IMG/VR virus record: IMGVR_UViG_3300023176_003532
Location: 1-36,912 of that record
Length of the DNA stretch: 36,912 nt
From: a virus
Strand: one strand, 5' to 3'
Shown piece after piece: positions 5,483 through 14,056 of the stretch; within the stretch, counting starts at the first letter, position 1, and each line of letters starts with the position of its first letter. The notes under the pieces were generated by a model that was given only the letters and a program-made list of their open reading frames with translations, was not told the origin of the DNA and made no database searches. The translations under genes and the position numbers were made by a program.

Positions 5483-6053
5483 TAGTTCATTCGATGCGTA
5501 TGTAAAATATCTTGCATTAAAGAAACATTTTACTACGGATGGATATGACTTCTTTAAATATAATGGAAAGGTCAGAGCATCTTACGAAACCTTCATGTCA
5601 CGCAATGACGCATATTTTTTTGCTAAGCTTACAAAAAGAGACGACTGGTTAAATCTAATCCTCTCAAATGTAATCATAAAACCTGATATCTGGATACGAG
5701 AAATTCTTGAAGAGGAAGCTCAAAACAGATATATAGAATGGAAGAGAAAACAAGATTCTTTGAGTCATGTTTTCAAATCCGAGTTGGTACATCTATTAGA
5801 TGACTATCAACAAAACTTTGTATCACGAGATGGACAACATCCTCATATTATGACGATGTATAGTCAAAAGAAAATCTCTTTAGAGACTTTTACTATTCTA
5901 TCACACCAAGCGAAAGTTTTTTCATACTGGAGTGAAAAAATAGTTGACAAAATCGTATCTTGTGATATAATAAGACTTTCTAAGAAATATAAACCTTTCT
6001 TAGATTATGATGAGAAAAAGTTTAAATCCATAATTCGTGGATACTTTTTTTGA
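5451..6053 (+). CDS. 59: DNA helicase loader, gp59-like
   Basis: gp59 places the gp41 helicase on gp32-coated fork DNA. The 200-residue length is close to T4 gp59 (217), and it has the family pattern of an N-terminal helical region (VKYLALKKHFTTDGYDFFKYNGKV, with T/D/Y-F-KYNGK typical of gp59 proteins) and a C-terminal region of long helices ending YKPFLDYDEKKFKSIIRGYFF. It overlaps the gp33-like gene by 32 bases and precedes gp32, as in T4. Confidence 0.85.
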   Translation: MEKISPTILSDSSFDAYVKYLALKKHFTTDGYDFFKYNGKVRASYETFMSRNDAYFFAKLTKRDDWLNLILSNVIIKPDIWIREILEEEAQNRYIEWKRKQDSLSHVFKSELVHLLDDYQQNFVSRDGQHPHIMTMYSQKKISLETFTILSHQAKVFSYWSEKIVDKIVSCDIIRLSKKYKPFLDYDEKKFKSIIRGYFF

Positions 6054-6099
6054 TCATCGCAATACTACGCAAAATAACGCTATATAAAGGAGAAAAATT

Positions 6100-7020
6100 A
6101 TGGCAACAACAGACTTTGCTTCGTTAAAGAAGAATCGTAACAAATCTCTCGATAAGCTTAATGCTCAACTCGAGAAAATCACTACCAAATCTTATTCGGA
6201 CCCGAATGAAGGTAAATTTTGGAAACCAACTAGAGATAAAGCCGGTAACGGATTCGCAGTAATTCGTTTCTTGCCTGCTCCTAAAGGTGAAGAAATGCCT
6301 TTCGTTCGAGTATGGGACCACGGGTTCCAAGGTCCTACAGGATTATGGTATATCGAAAACTCGCTTACAACTCTTGGTCAAGATGACCCAGTATCTGAAT
6401 ACAACTCTAAGTTGTGGAACACAGGTGTTGAAGCTGATAAAGATCAAGCACGTAAGCAAAAACGTAGATTGAAGTATACTGCTAATATTTACGTGGTCAA
6501 AGACCAAGCAAATCCAGAGAACGAAGGAAAAGTTTTCCTATACGCTTTTGGTAAAAAAATCTTTGATAAGTTGAATGATCTTATGAATCCTACTTTTGAA
6601 GATGAAGAACCAGTAAATCCATTCGACCTTTGGGAAGGTGCAAACTTTAGACTGAAAATTCGTCAGTTTGAAGGTTATCCAAACTATGATAAATCAGAGT
6701 TTGATGCTCCTGCTCCATTGTTCGAAGACGATGAACAACTGGAAGCAGTTTGGAATTCACAACACTCTCTACAAGACATTGTCGATCCTAAAAACTTCAA
6801 GTCTTATGCAGAGTTGAAAACCAAATTGTTTAGAGTATTGGACTTATCTTCTGATGAACCAGTTGCTCAGTCAACTTTCGAAGAAGATAATGAAGATGAA
6901 GATTTAGTATTTAATACTGAAACTGCATCTGCTCCTGAAGCTCCAACTGCTGCACCTAGTGTTGCTGCAGATGATGATGACGATGATCTTTCAATCTTTA
7001 AAGAACTCGCAAGAGGTTAA
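6100..7020 (+). CDS. 32: Single-stranded DNA-binding protein gp32
   Basis: The 306-residue protein matches T4 gp32 across the core: NIYVVKDQANPENEGKVFLYAFGKKI, WEGANFRLKIRQFEGYPNYDKS and FKSYAELKTKLF. It has a basic N-terminus for cooperativity and a very acidic C-terminus (ADDDDDDLSIFKELARG) for partner binding. It coats ssDNA in replication, recombination and repair. Odd point: the zinc-binding Cys/His set of T4 gp32 is missing. The equivalent stretch reads IENSLTTLGQDDPVSEYN and the whole protein has no cysteine. AAGGAG precedes the ATG, and a terminator follows at 7031. Confidence 0.97.
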   Translation: MATTDFASLKKNRNKSLDKLNAQLEKITTKSYSDPNEGKFWKPTRDKAGNGFAVIRFLPAPKGEEMPFVRVWDHGFQGPTGLWYIENSLTTLGQDDPVSEYNSKLWNTGVEADKDQARKQKRRLKYTANIYVVKDQANPENEGKVFLYAFGKKIFDKLNDLMNPTFEDEEPVNPFDLWEGANFRLKIRQFEGYPNYDKSEFDAPAPLFEDDEQLEAVWNSQHSLQDIVDPKNFKSYAELKTKLFRVLDLSSDEPVAQSTFEEDNEDEDLVFNTETASAPEAPTAAPSVAADDDDDDLSIFKELARG

Positions 7021-7030
7021 TGATGCGTAT

Positions 7031-7060
7031 GGGAGGGTAGCCAATCCCTCCCTATTTTTT
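7031..7060 (+). terminator. Intrinsic terminator after gp32
   Basis: GGGAGGG (7031-7037), eight-base loop, CCCTCCC (7046-7052), then TATTTTTT. A seven-pair, nearly all-GC stem with a T-run fits a strong terminator that caps the gp32 message, which T4-like phages make in excess. Some readthrough into uvsX is likely because no clear promoter is visible before 7075. Confidence 0.85.
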
Positions 7061-7074
7061 AAAGGAGAAAAATC

Positions 7075-7362
7075 ATGTCAGATTTAAAAACAACAGAATC
7101 TATAGTAGATTTTGATTTTGGCTTTACAGCTATGGATGCTGATGAACTTGATGTTGTTCAGCAATCTAAACTTGAAGCTGAGACTTCCTCTGCTGCAGCA
7201 ACAAGCGCGTCAGAAAAGGCTCAGTTATTATATGATGCAATTATGCCACTATTAAATAACCTAAAGGCAAATCCAGAAAAAGATTATATCTACTGGCCTG
7301 ACCGTTATTCGAAACTAGATGCTTTTGCGGATAAATTATATCAAATATTAAGTGGAGAATAA
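7075..7362 (+). CDS. Conserved hypothetical between gp32 and UvsX
   Basis: A 95-residue acidic, soluble protein with a disordered N-terminus (DFDFGFTAMDADELDVV) and a helical C-terminal half ending in NPEKDYIYWPDRYSKLDAFADKLYQI. AAAGGAG precedes the ATG. Small genes with this sequence character sit between gp32 and uvsX in other marine T4-like phages. Position suggests a replication or recombination accessory role, but nothing in the sequence states it. Confidence 0.6.
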   Translation: MSDLKTTESIVDFDFGFTAMDADELDVVQQSKLEAETSSAAATSASEKAQLLYDAIMPLLNNLKANPEKDYIYWPDRYSKLDAFADKLYQILSGE

Positions 7363-7363
7363 T

Positions 7364-8443
7364 ATGAGTCTATTAGATAAAATGCTCAAAGCAGGTTCGG
7401 TCAAAGGATCGTCCGTACTTGCTAAATCATCGTTTTTTAACGAAAAGGATCCTATTCAAACAGAACTACCTATTGTCAATATCGCATTCTGCGGTTCATT
7501 GAAAGGTGGTTTGCTTCCTGGTCTTACAGTAGTGGCTGGTGAATCTAAGAGTTTCAAAACTTTATTGGGACTCTATTGTATGAAAGCTTACCTTAAGAAA
7601 TATCCTGAAGGTGTAGCAATCTTATATGATTCAGAATATGGTATCACTCCTGAATATCTTGAAAGTTATAATATTGATACGAATCGTGTTATTCACGTAC
7701 CTATTGAAGATGTTGAACAACTTAAGTTTGATGCAACTAAAAGGTTAAATGAAATTGAAAAAGGTGATAAAGTATTCATCATGATCGATTCAGTTGGTAA
7801 CCTTGCTTCTCGTAAAGAGGTTGAAGATGCTGAAAATGAAAAGTCAGTTGCTGATATGTCACGTGCTAAACAGTTGAAATCTTTATTCCGTATTATCACA
7901 CCTAAGCTTACTGGAAAAGATATTCCAATGATTGCGGTTAACCATACCTATAAAGAAATTGGATTGTTTCCTAAGAACGTGGTATCTGGTGGTACAGGTA
8001 TTTACTATTCAGCTAATCAGATCTTTATTATCTCTAAATCTCAAGAAAAAGAAGGAACTGATCTTGCAGGATTTAAATTTACTATCAATATTGAAAAATC
8101 AAGATATGTTAAAGAAAAATCTAAACTGCCTTTCACTGTATTATATGACACTGGTATTCAAAAATATTCAAGTCTCTTTGACTTAGCTCTTGAATCTGGA
8201 CATTTGACAAAAGCTAATCAAGGTTGGTATAATGTAGTTGATATGAAAACTGGTGAAATTATTGAACCAAAAAGACGTTCTAAAGATATTGAATCTGATG
8301 AAGAGTTTTTCAAATCACTTATGGATGATAAAGGCTTCAATGACTTTGTCGAAAAGAAATTTAAACTTACTATGATTGATAGTATACAAGAGGAAGTAGA
8401 AAATGATAGAGAAGACGATACTGTCGAATCTGATACTGAATGA
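7364..8443 (+). CDS. uvsX: RecA-like recombinase UvsX
   Basis: UvsX forms filaments on ssDNA and drives strand invasion for recombination-dependent replication. The Walker A sequence AGESKSFKT at 58-66 closely follows the GPSKSFKS of T4 UvsX; Walker B is VFIMIDSVGNL at about 143-153. The 359-residue length is near T4's 391. I chose the ATG at 7364 because GGAG lies six bases upstream; a GTG at 7352 is in frame but poorly placed. The acidic C-terminus overlaps the helicase gene by 41 bases. Confidence 0.96.
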   Translation: MSLLDKMLKAGSVKGSSVLAKSSFFNEKDPIQTELPIVNIAFCGSLKGGLLPGLTVVAGESKSFKTLLGLYCMKAYLKKYPEGVAILYDSEYGITPEYLESYNIDTNRVIHVPIEDVEQLKFDATKRLNEIEKGDKVFIMIDSVGNLASRKEVEDAENEKSVADMSRAKQLKSLFRIITPKLTGKDIPMIAVNHTYKEIGLFPKNVVSGGTGIYYSANQIFIISKSQEKEGTDLAGFKFTINIEKSRYVKEKSKLPFTVLYDTGIQKYSSLFDLALESGHLTKANQGWYNVVDMKTGEIIEPKRRSKDIESDEEFFKSLMDDKGFNDFVEKKFKLTMIDSIQEEVENDREDDTVESDTE

Positions 8444-9836
8444 GGAATTTAGCCGAAAGGTTTTTCCTTATTTAAAAGAAGATTATTTTGACGATATTGC
8501 TCTTCGAAAACTCTTTTCGACTGTCTCTCAATACGTAGAAAAATACAAAGAGCCTCCTTCAAAAGAGGCTTTGCGTATTGCAGTTGATAATCGTAAAGAT
8601 CTAAATGAAGATAACTATAATCAAGTATCTGAACTTATTAATGAACTTAAAATTGATAAAGATACTAATATACAATATCTTATAGATCAAACAGAAAAGT
8701 TTTGTCAAGATAAAGATCTTTATAACGCAATCAGAAAAAGTATTTTGATACTTGATGGTGAAGTTGCAGAAACTAAAGGTGAAATTCCTAAACTTCTTTC
8801 AGATTCATTAGGTATTAGTTTTGATACAAGTGTTGGTCACGACTTCTTAAATGACTATGAAGATCGTTATGAACATTATCATAAGAAAGAAGAGCGTATT
8901 CCATTTGATATTGATATCTTTAATAAGATTACAAAAGGCGGTTTACCTCGTAAATCTATGACTGTGTTAATGGCGACAACTGGTGGTGGTAAATCATTGG
9001 TCAAATGTCACATGGCAGCTAATCATTTGATGTATGGTAAAAATGTTCTTTATATTACTATGGAAATGGCTGAGGAAGAGATTGGCCGTAGGATTGACGC
9101 TAACATCATGGATATTACCATTGATCAGGTTCAAGAAATCCCCAGAGATGTCTACGGTAAACGTATGGCTAGGTATAAAACAAAGACTCCAGGTAAACTC
9201 GTAATTAAAGAATATCCTACTGGTTCTGTACACTCTGGTCATTTTAGACATCTATTAAATGAATTAAGTCTTAAAAAGAATTTTCAACCCGACGTAATCT
9301 TTCTTGATTACTTAAATATATGTGCATCATCAAGAGTAAGAGGTAATGCCGCAGCGAACAGTTATACTTTAGTAAAATCAATTGCTGAAGAAGTTCGTGG
9401 TTTGGCTATGGAATACAATTGCGCCGTTGTTACTTCCTCTCAGTTTAATCGTGATGGTTATGGAAATTCTGACGTTGACTTAACAAATACTTCAGAATCT
9501 ATGGGTATCACTCATACTGCTGATGCTATTTTTGCTATCGTAACATCAGAACAACTTGATGAACTTGGTCAAATCATGATCAAACAATTAAAAAATCGCT
9601 GGGGTGACCTAGGATACTATAGAAGATTCTTAGTTGGTATAGATAGAGCAAAGATGAAAATATATGAACTCGAAGAAAGTGCTCAGCGTAATATCAATAT
9701 AGATGATAGTTCCGGTGGTAGCTCTGGAAAAAAGCGGATAATTGAAGATGATGGACCTATGTTTGATAAAACAGATATTGGTCGTAGAATGAAATCTGAT
9801 AGGAGAGGTGTATTTTCAGACGTGACATTCACATAA
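8403..9836 (+). CDS. 41: Replicative DNA helicase gp41 (DnaB family)
   Basis: This is the hexameric 5'-3' fork helicase. The 477-residue protein is the usual gp41 length, with Walker A ATTGGGKSL at 191-199, Walker B PDVIFLDYLNIC, and the SSQFNRDG sensor-like segment of DnaB proteins. It starts inside uvsX in another frame, implying coupling. The gp59-like loader is upstream and the primase partner gp61 is far away at 33057. Confidence 0.96.
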   Translation: MIEKTILSNLILNEEFSRKVFPYLKEDYFDDIALRKLFSTVSQYVEKYKEPPSKEALRIAVDNRKDLNEDNYNQVSELINELKIDKDTNIQYLIDQTEKFCQDKDLYNAIRKSILILDGEVAETKGEIPKLLSDSLGISFDTSVGHDFLNDYEDRYEHYHKKEERIPFDIDIFNKITKGGLPRKSMTVLMATTGGGKSLVKCHMAANHLMYGKNVLYITMEMAEEEIGRRIDANIMDITIDQVQEIPRDVYGKRMARYKTKTPGKLVIKEYPTGSVHSGHFRHLLNELSLKKNFQPDVIFLDYLNICASSRVRGNAAANSYTLVKSIAEEVRGLAMEYNCAVVTSSQFNRDGYGNSDVDLTNTSESMGITHTADAIFAIVTSEQLDELGQIMIKQLKNRWGDLGYYRRFLVGIDRAKMKIYELEESAQRNINIDDSSGGSSGKKRIIEDDGPMFDKTDIGRRMKSDRRGVFSDVTFT

Positions 9837-9838
9837 AT

Positions 9839-9846
9839 TATAAATA
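9839..9846 (+). promoter_or_regulatory. T4-type late promoter (TATAAATA)
   Basis: An exact TATAAATA lies just after the gp41 stop and 36 bases before the start at 9882. It marks the switch from replication genes to a late operon (9882-14890) of packaged enzymes and a structural protein. Confidence 0.78.
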
Positions 9847-9881
9847 AACCATAACAAACTAAGTTTCATTATAAGGCGCCA

Positions 9882-11243
9882 ATGAAAAATTTTAGTGATT
9901 TTTTATCAAATCAAAATGAAAAAGCAGAAAGTGTTCCTACTATTGTAGAGAGCACTTCTTCTGTTTTACCTACCTTTTCACCTAACATCAAAAGATTTAA
10001 CGATATATCTGACGAATTAGTTGAGATAAGAGTTTTGCGATCTTTGAGTAAAGGTGTTGTTCGAAAACTTAAAGCAACATGGTCTGCATTAAAACGCGGT
10101 ATAGGAATGATTTTCAATCGCGAAGTAAAACGTGCACCATTGTTTAAAGAAGTTGAAATTAGTATTCCTGGTCAAGTTAAAGAAGACATACTTAACAGTA
10201 GTGATATTCTGAATGAAGGCCAATTAGAAGTAATTAAAGGAAACTATAACGAAGCTCTTGTATGTCAATTTCTTTTTAATCATAGAGGCGAAGAGGTTGA
10301 TATATCTAAAAAATACGAAAAGTATAGAGCAAGTATTAACCAAACAGTTTCAAAATGGGATAAAGATTTAAGAGCTATGGATCCTAAAAAGTATAATGCT
10401 AATATTGCGATTATACGTAAAGGTTCTCAAGACATGGCTAATTATCTTATCGACCAATCAGTTCAACAAAAAGCTACTATCATAGGAGCTTACCTCGATA
10501 ATCTTGCATTCCAAGATGGTATCGATTTTAAAGCAGACATTCGTATTGCTATCATGAAAGAAGGTAAAGAAATCCTTGATGGTTATTCTTTAAAACTATA
10601 TTCAAATAAATCAGTAGGATTAGCAAATACAACTGCTCGTGGCTTATGTCAACATTTAGGTGGAGATAAGTACGGAAATAAATTTGATCAAATAGCAAAG
10701 AAAGATACAGTATTAACTGATCTTATTAAAAAGGCTGGTGATTTAGATAAGATTAAGCAAGACCACAAGAAACATTTAAAGGGTGATGAAAAAGCAACTA
10801 ATAGATTAAAAACATTACGTGGTTTAACTGATGATCAAATCAATAATCTTAGTCAAGCAGAATTAGAAAAAGATAGAAAAGAAGCACGTAATCCTATCAA
10901 TCCTAGAGTAGCTGAACTCGTATATCAAACAATTAAAGACTTAGAAGGTACATCACAGCTTGGTGAACGCATCTTAGATATTATGGGATTTAATGATAAA
11001 GAAACAAAGATGTTAATGGCTATTACAACTGCTAAAAAATCTCAAATTATTTCTAAACATCCAGATTTAGATTTAAGTGATATTAAAATAGACCCACCTG
11101 CAGGACGAGTTACAATTAATATTGTAGGGCCAACAGGTAAAAATATTGTTACCTTTGGTGTTAAAGAAGGTGAGAAGAAAGCGGTATCAGGCTCAGTTAG
11201 TTTTGCAGGAATAGAACCAGAAGATTACGACGAGTATATATGA
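9882..11243 (+). CDS. Virion-associated protein with capsid-targeting-like N-terminus, possible PD-(D/E)XK fold
   Basis: The 453-residue protein starts MKNFSDFLSNQ, a relaxed form of the packaged-protein motif seen in many genes here; an IVE-S site at 21-24 would suit prohead-protease cleavage. The central region has ADIRIAIMKEGKEILDGYSLKLYS (Asp219, Lys238): an Asp on one strand and S-x-K on the next, reminiscent of PD-(D/E)XK nucleases. Glu124 in GNYNEALVCQFL could be the helix glutamate. The C-terminal third is Lys-rich and helical. It is the first gene after a late promoter and overlaps the kinase gene (ATGA). The nuclease idea is tentative. Confidence 0.5.
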   Translation: MKNFSDFLSNQNEKAESVPTIVESTSSVLPTFSPNIKRFNDISDELVEIRVLRSLSKGVVRKLKATWSALKRGIGMIFNREVKRAPLFKEVEISIPGQVKEDILNSSDILNEGQLEVIKGNYNEALVCQFLFNHRGEEVDISKKYEKYRASINQTVSKWDKDLRAMDPKKYNANIAIIRKGSQDMANYLIDQSVQQKATIIGAYLDNLAFQDGIDFKADIRIAIMKEGKEILDGYSLKLYSNKSVGLANTTARGLCQHLGGDKYGNKFDQIAKKDTVLTDLIKKAGDLDKIKQDHKKHLKGDEKATNRLKTLRGLTDDQINNLSQAELEKDRKEARNPINPRVAELVYQTIKDLEGTSQLGERILDIMGFNDKETKMLMAITTAKKSQIISKHPDLDLSDIKIDPPAGRVTINIVGPTGKNIVTFGVKEGEKKAVSGSVSFAGIEPEDYDEYI

Positions 11244-11905
11244 TAACGTTTAAAGATTTTTTAGAAGAAGGTGTAAATGATCCTGGAATATTTAAAGCGA
11301 TATTTCTAGCAGGCGGTCCTGGTTCAGGTAAATCATTTGTAGCAAGCCAAACTATTCCAAGAGCTCTTGGTCTTAAAATGGTAAATAGTGATGATGTATT
11401 TGAGCTTGGGATGAAAAAATCAGATTTAAGTTTATCACCTGAAGATATAACAAGTCCTAAAGGTCAAGAAATTCGAGCTAAGGCAAAAAAAATTACAAAT
11501 TTCAGAATGGAACTTTATAAGAAAGGTCGATTAGGTCTTATTATAGATGGTACAGGAAAAGATTACGATAAAATATCAAAACAGGTTGACAATCTTAGAA
11601 AATTAGGTTATGATTGTTATATGATATTTGTTAACACTAGTAAAGAGGTTGCACTAGAACGTAATAAATTACGCCCAAGATCTTTACCAGATGATATGGT
11701 AGTTAAGCTTTGGAATCGTGTACAAGAAAACATCGGTAAATTCCAACGTAAATTTGGTAATGCAAACTTTACCGTTGTAGATAATAATGACGCAAAAGAA
11801 AACATTTTACAAATGACATTTAAAGATGTTAGAAAATTTGTAAGTAAAGCTATCGAAAACAGAATTGCTAAAAAATGGATAGAGGATCAAAAGAAAATAA
11901 GATGA
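11240..11905 (+). CDS. P-loop kinase with capsid-targeting-like N-terminus
   Basis: The 221-residue protein begins MITFKDFLEE-GVND. A Walker A motif GGPGSGKS (25-32) is followed by VNSDDVF (about 48-54), LIIDGTGKDY and an Arg-rich lid (ERNKLRPRSLPDD). This is the layout of zeta-toxin/polynucleotide-kinase-like P-loop kinases. The substrate could be an RNA or DNA 5' end, a nucleotide or a sugar nucleotide. Overlaps on both sides couple it to the unknown protein upstream and the ligase-like protein downstream, which supports an end-healing role. The N-terminal ten residues look like a packaging tag ahead of the catalytic domain. Confidence 0.78.
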   Translation: MITFKDFLEEGVNDPGIFKAIFLAGGPGSGKSFVASQTIPRALGLKMVNSDDVFELGMKKSDLSLSPEDITSPKGQEIRAKAKKITNFRMELYKKGRLGLIIDGTGKDYDKISKQVDNLRKLGYDCYMIFVNTSKEVALERNKLRPRSLPDDMVVKLWNRVQENIGKFQRKFGNANFTVVDNNDAKENILQMTFKDVRKFVSKAIENRIAKKWIEDQKKIR

Positions 11906-13137
11906 TACGATTTAAGCAATATCTCGAAGAGGCTTCTGGTAAAAACTTACACATGACTCATTTGGAAGATGCGGTCATTGATGGTGGTGTAAATGGAACA
12001 CGTAATGTATTCTCTTATATTAGAGCAATACGAGATATGCTTGCAGGAAATACTTCTGCGCCTGTAAGTCTAACAGTTAAATGGGATGGAGCTCCAGCGT
12101 TATTTGCAGGAACTGATCCAAGTGACGGAAAATTCTTTGTCGCTAAAAAAGGAGTCTTTAATAAGAATCCAAAAATATATAAAACAAATGCAGAAATTGA
12201 TAATGATCTGAGTGGAGATTTAGGAGCTAAATTTAAAGTTGCTCTAGAAGAATTCTCTAAACTTGGAATTGAAGGAGTAGTTCAAGGTGATTTCTTATAT
12301 ACGAATGACGATCTTAAAGTGGAAAATATCGATGGAGAGCCGCATATTACTTTCCATCCTAATACGATTGTATACGCGGTACCAAAAAATAGCGAACTTG
12401 GAAAAGCAATTCAAGGATCCAAAATCGGTGTGGTATGGCACACAACATACAGAGGAGATTCTTTTGAATCAATGCAGGCAAGTTTTGGAAAGAAGATTGT
12501 CCCTTCTCTTAAAAAAGTCAAAAGCGTCTGGAATGTAGATGCTGTATTTGAAGATAAATCTGGTAATGTTACATTTACTAAAAAAGAAACAGATGATATT
12601 ACAAAAATACTTTCAGATGCAGGTCGTATTTTTAGAACAGTAAATGCTAAAGTTTTAAATGAATTAGGTACAAATACTGAATTAAACGCTAGAGTAAATA
12701 CTTATATTAATAGTAAAGTAAGAGATGGACAAAGAATAGGAGATCCTAAAGGTTTTGTTATTGGTTTACAAAGATATATTGAAGAATATTATCAAAAACA
12801 AGCAGATAAAGTAAAATCACAAGCTGCTAAAGATAAGAAAATTGGTATGGGTAAAGATGTATTAAAATTCTTTAGTAAAGCAAATATGAGACATATCCAT
12901 AGTATCTTTACCTTATATAATTTACTTGTTGATGCAAAACTAATGGTTATCGAAAAACTTAATCATGTAGATGGTCTCAAAACATTCCTTAAAACAAAAA
13001 ATGGATTTGAAGTAACAGGTCAGGAAGGATTTGTTGCTATCGACCACCTTGGAAGAAATAGTCTTAAACTTGTTGATAGATTAAATTTCAGTAAAGCTAA
13101 TTTCTCAACAGAATATATTAAAGGTTGGGAAAAATAG
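11902..13137 (+). CDS. Ligase-like covalent nucleotidyltransferase with capsid-targeting-like N-terminus
   Basis: The 411-residue protein begins MIRFKQYLEE-ASGK. It carries the ligase/capping-enzyme signature KWDG (60-63, predicted AMP-accepting Lys60), a motif III-like GVVQGDFLY (about 125-133), and C-terminal EGFVAIDH with SLKLVD (Glu375 and Lys389), matching motifs IV and V. This supports an ATP-dependent RNA or DNA ligase-type enzyme. I cannot name the family with certainty. The ATG at 11902 overlaps the kinase stop (ATGA). Kinase and ligase side by side recall T4 Pnkp/Rnl1 repair; the phosphatase partner may be the HAD protein at 32376. Confidence 0.75.
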   Translation: MIRFKQYLEEASGKNLHMTHLEDAVIDGGVNGTRNVFSYIRAIRDMLAGNTSAPVSLTVKWDGAPALFAGTDPSDGKFFVAKKGVFNKNPKIYKTNAEIDNDLSGDLGAKFKVALEEFSKLGIEGVVQGDFLYTNDDLKVENIDGEPHITFHPNTIVYAVPKNSELGKAIQGSKIGVVWHTTYRGDSFESMQASFGKKIVPSLKKVKSVWNVDAVFEDKSGNVTFTKKETDDITKILSDAGRIFRTVNAKVLNELGTNTELNARVNTYINSKVRDGQRIGDPKGFVIGLQRYIEEYYQKQADKVKSQAAKDKKIGMGKDVLKFFSKANMRHIHSIFTLYNLLVDAKLMVIEKLNHVDGLKTFLKTKNGFEVTGQEGFVAIDHLGRNSLKLVDRLNFSKANFSTEYIKGWEK

Positions 13138-13138
13138 T

Positions 13139-14056
13139 GTGGCTACTCAACAAGGGTTTGAATACGAAAAAAACGTTGCAGACTCATTAAAAAAACGAGG
13201 CTGGGTAAAACAGAATTATAGTCCAGCTGGTGCATCATCAGATCGTCCTGATCTAGATTTTCAATTTGAAGGAAAAGAATACGGTTGTGAACTGAAGCTT
13301 GGTTTAGCTTCGGCTGGATCTCTTGTTATTCATCATCTTGGACTTGGAAAATACGAATATGGTGATACAGAAGGTAGCGAAGAAAAAATATTCTTAAAAG
13401 GTATTGCACAAGATGTTGGGATGCTAAGAGTTATTGAACAAAAATGGAGACCCGAAGATCGCGATAGGTCCGGCAAACTACGTTATCTAAATTATCCTTC
13501 TTTACAAAGAGATAAAACACCTAAGTGGGCAGAACAACAAGAACATGCTCGAATGGTTTATGGTTGGACTTTAAGAAAAAGATATTTAAGAGATAAAAAC
13601 TTATGTCCTGATATCTATTTTAAAGTTCCTAGTTCAACTATTTCAAAATACTATAACTTAAAAAAGACTTATTATTTAAATGTTGCAACACACGGATTTT
13701 ACTTATTAGGGATCAAAGACCCAGCAAGAATAAATAAAGATAAGTACGGAATAGAAAAAGTACCATTGTGGGATGATTCACATGATTGTTATCTTAGAGT
13801 AAGAGTTCAATCAAAGGGTGTTTCTAAAGCAGAAGCTGCTGAAAAAAGAATAGGATACGTTAAAGCCGGAGCAGGACAAGGGTATCAATTCACAATGGAA
13901 CTACAATTTAAAAATTTAAGAAAATCTTCTTATAATATTGGTCCGACAATAGGAAGATCAGCACAAATCGATGAAGCTAAAATAATTCTTCCTGAAAGAG
14001 AAGAAAAGATTTTAGTTAATCAACAAAAACAAGGTACAGAAGAGATAGAATCATAA
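13139..14056 (+). CDS. PD-(D/E)XK nuclease-like protein
   Basis: The 305-residue protein has GFEYEKNVADSLKKRGW (helix with Glu) then RPDLDFQFEGKEYGCELK, a textbook PD-x(n)-(D/E)XK arrangement with Asp40, Glu51 and Lys53. This suggests a metal-dependent DNA or RNA nuclease. It begins with GTG one base after the ligase-like gene and has no capsid-targeting motif, unlike its three upstream neighbours. It may be a resolvase, a host-DNA nuclease or part of the end-processing set. The C-terminal half (about residues 120-305) is not recognised. Confidence 0.7.
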   Translation: MATQQGFEYEKNVADSLKKRGWVKQNYSPAGASSDRPDLDFQFEGKEYGCELKLGLASAGSLVIHHLGLGKYEYGDTEGSEEKIFLKGIAQDVGMLRVIEQKWRPEDRDRSGKLRYLNYPSLQRDKTPKWAEQQEHARMVYGWTLRKRYLRDKNLCPDIYFKVPSSTISKYYNLKKTYYLNVATHGFYLLGIKDPARINKDKYGIEKVPLWDDSHDCYLRVRVQSKGVSKAEAAEKRIGYVKAGAGQGYQFTMELQFKNLRKSSYNIGPTIGRSAQIDEAKIILPEREEKILVNQQKQGTEEIES

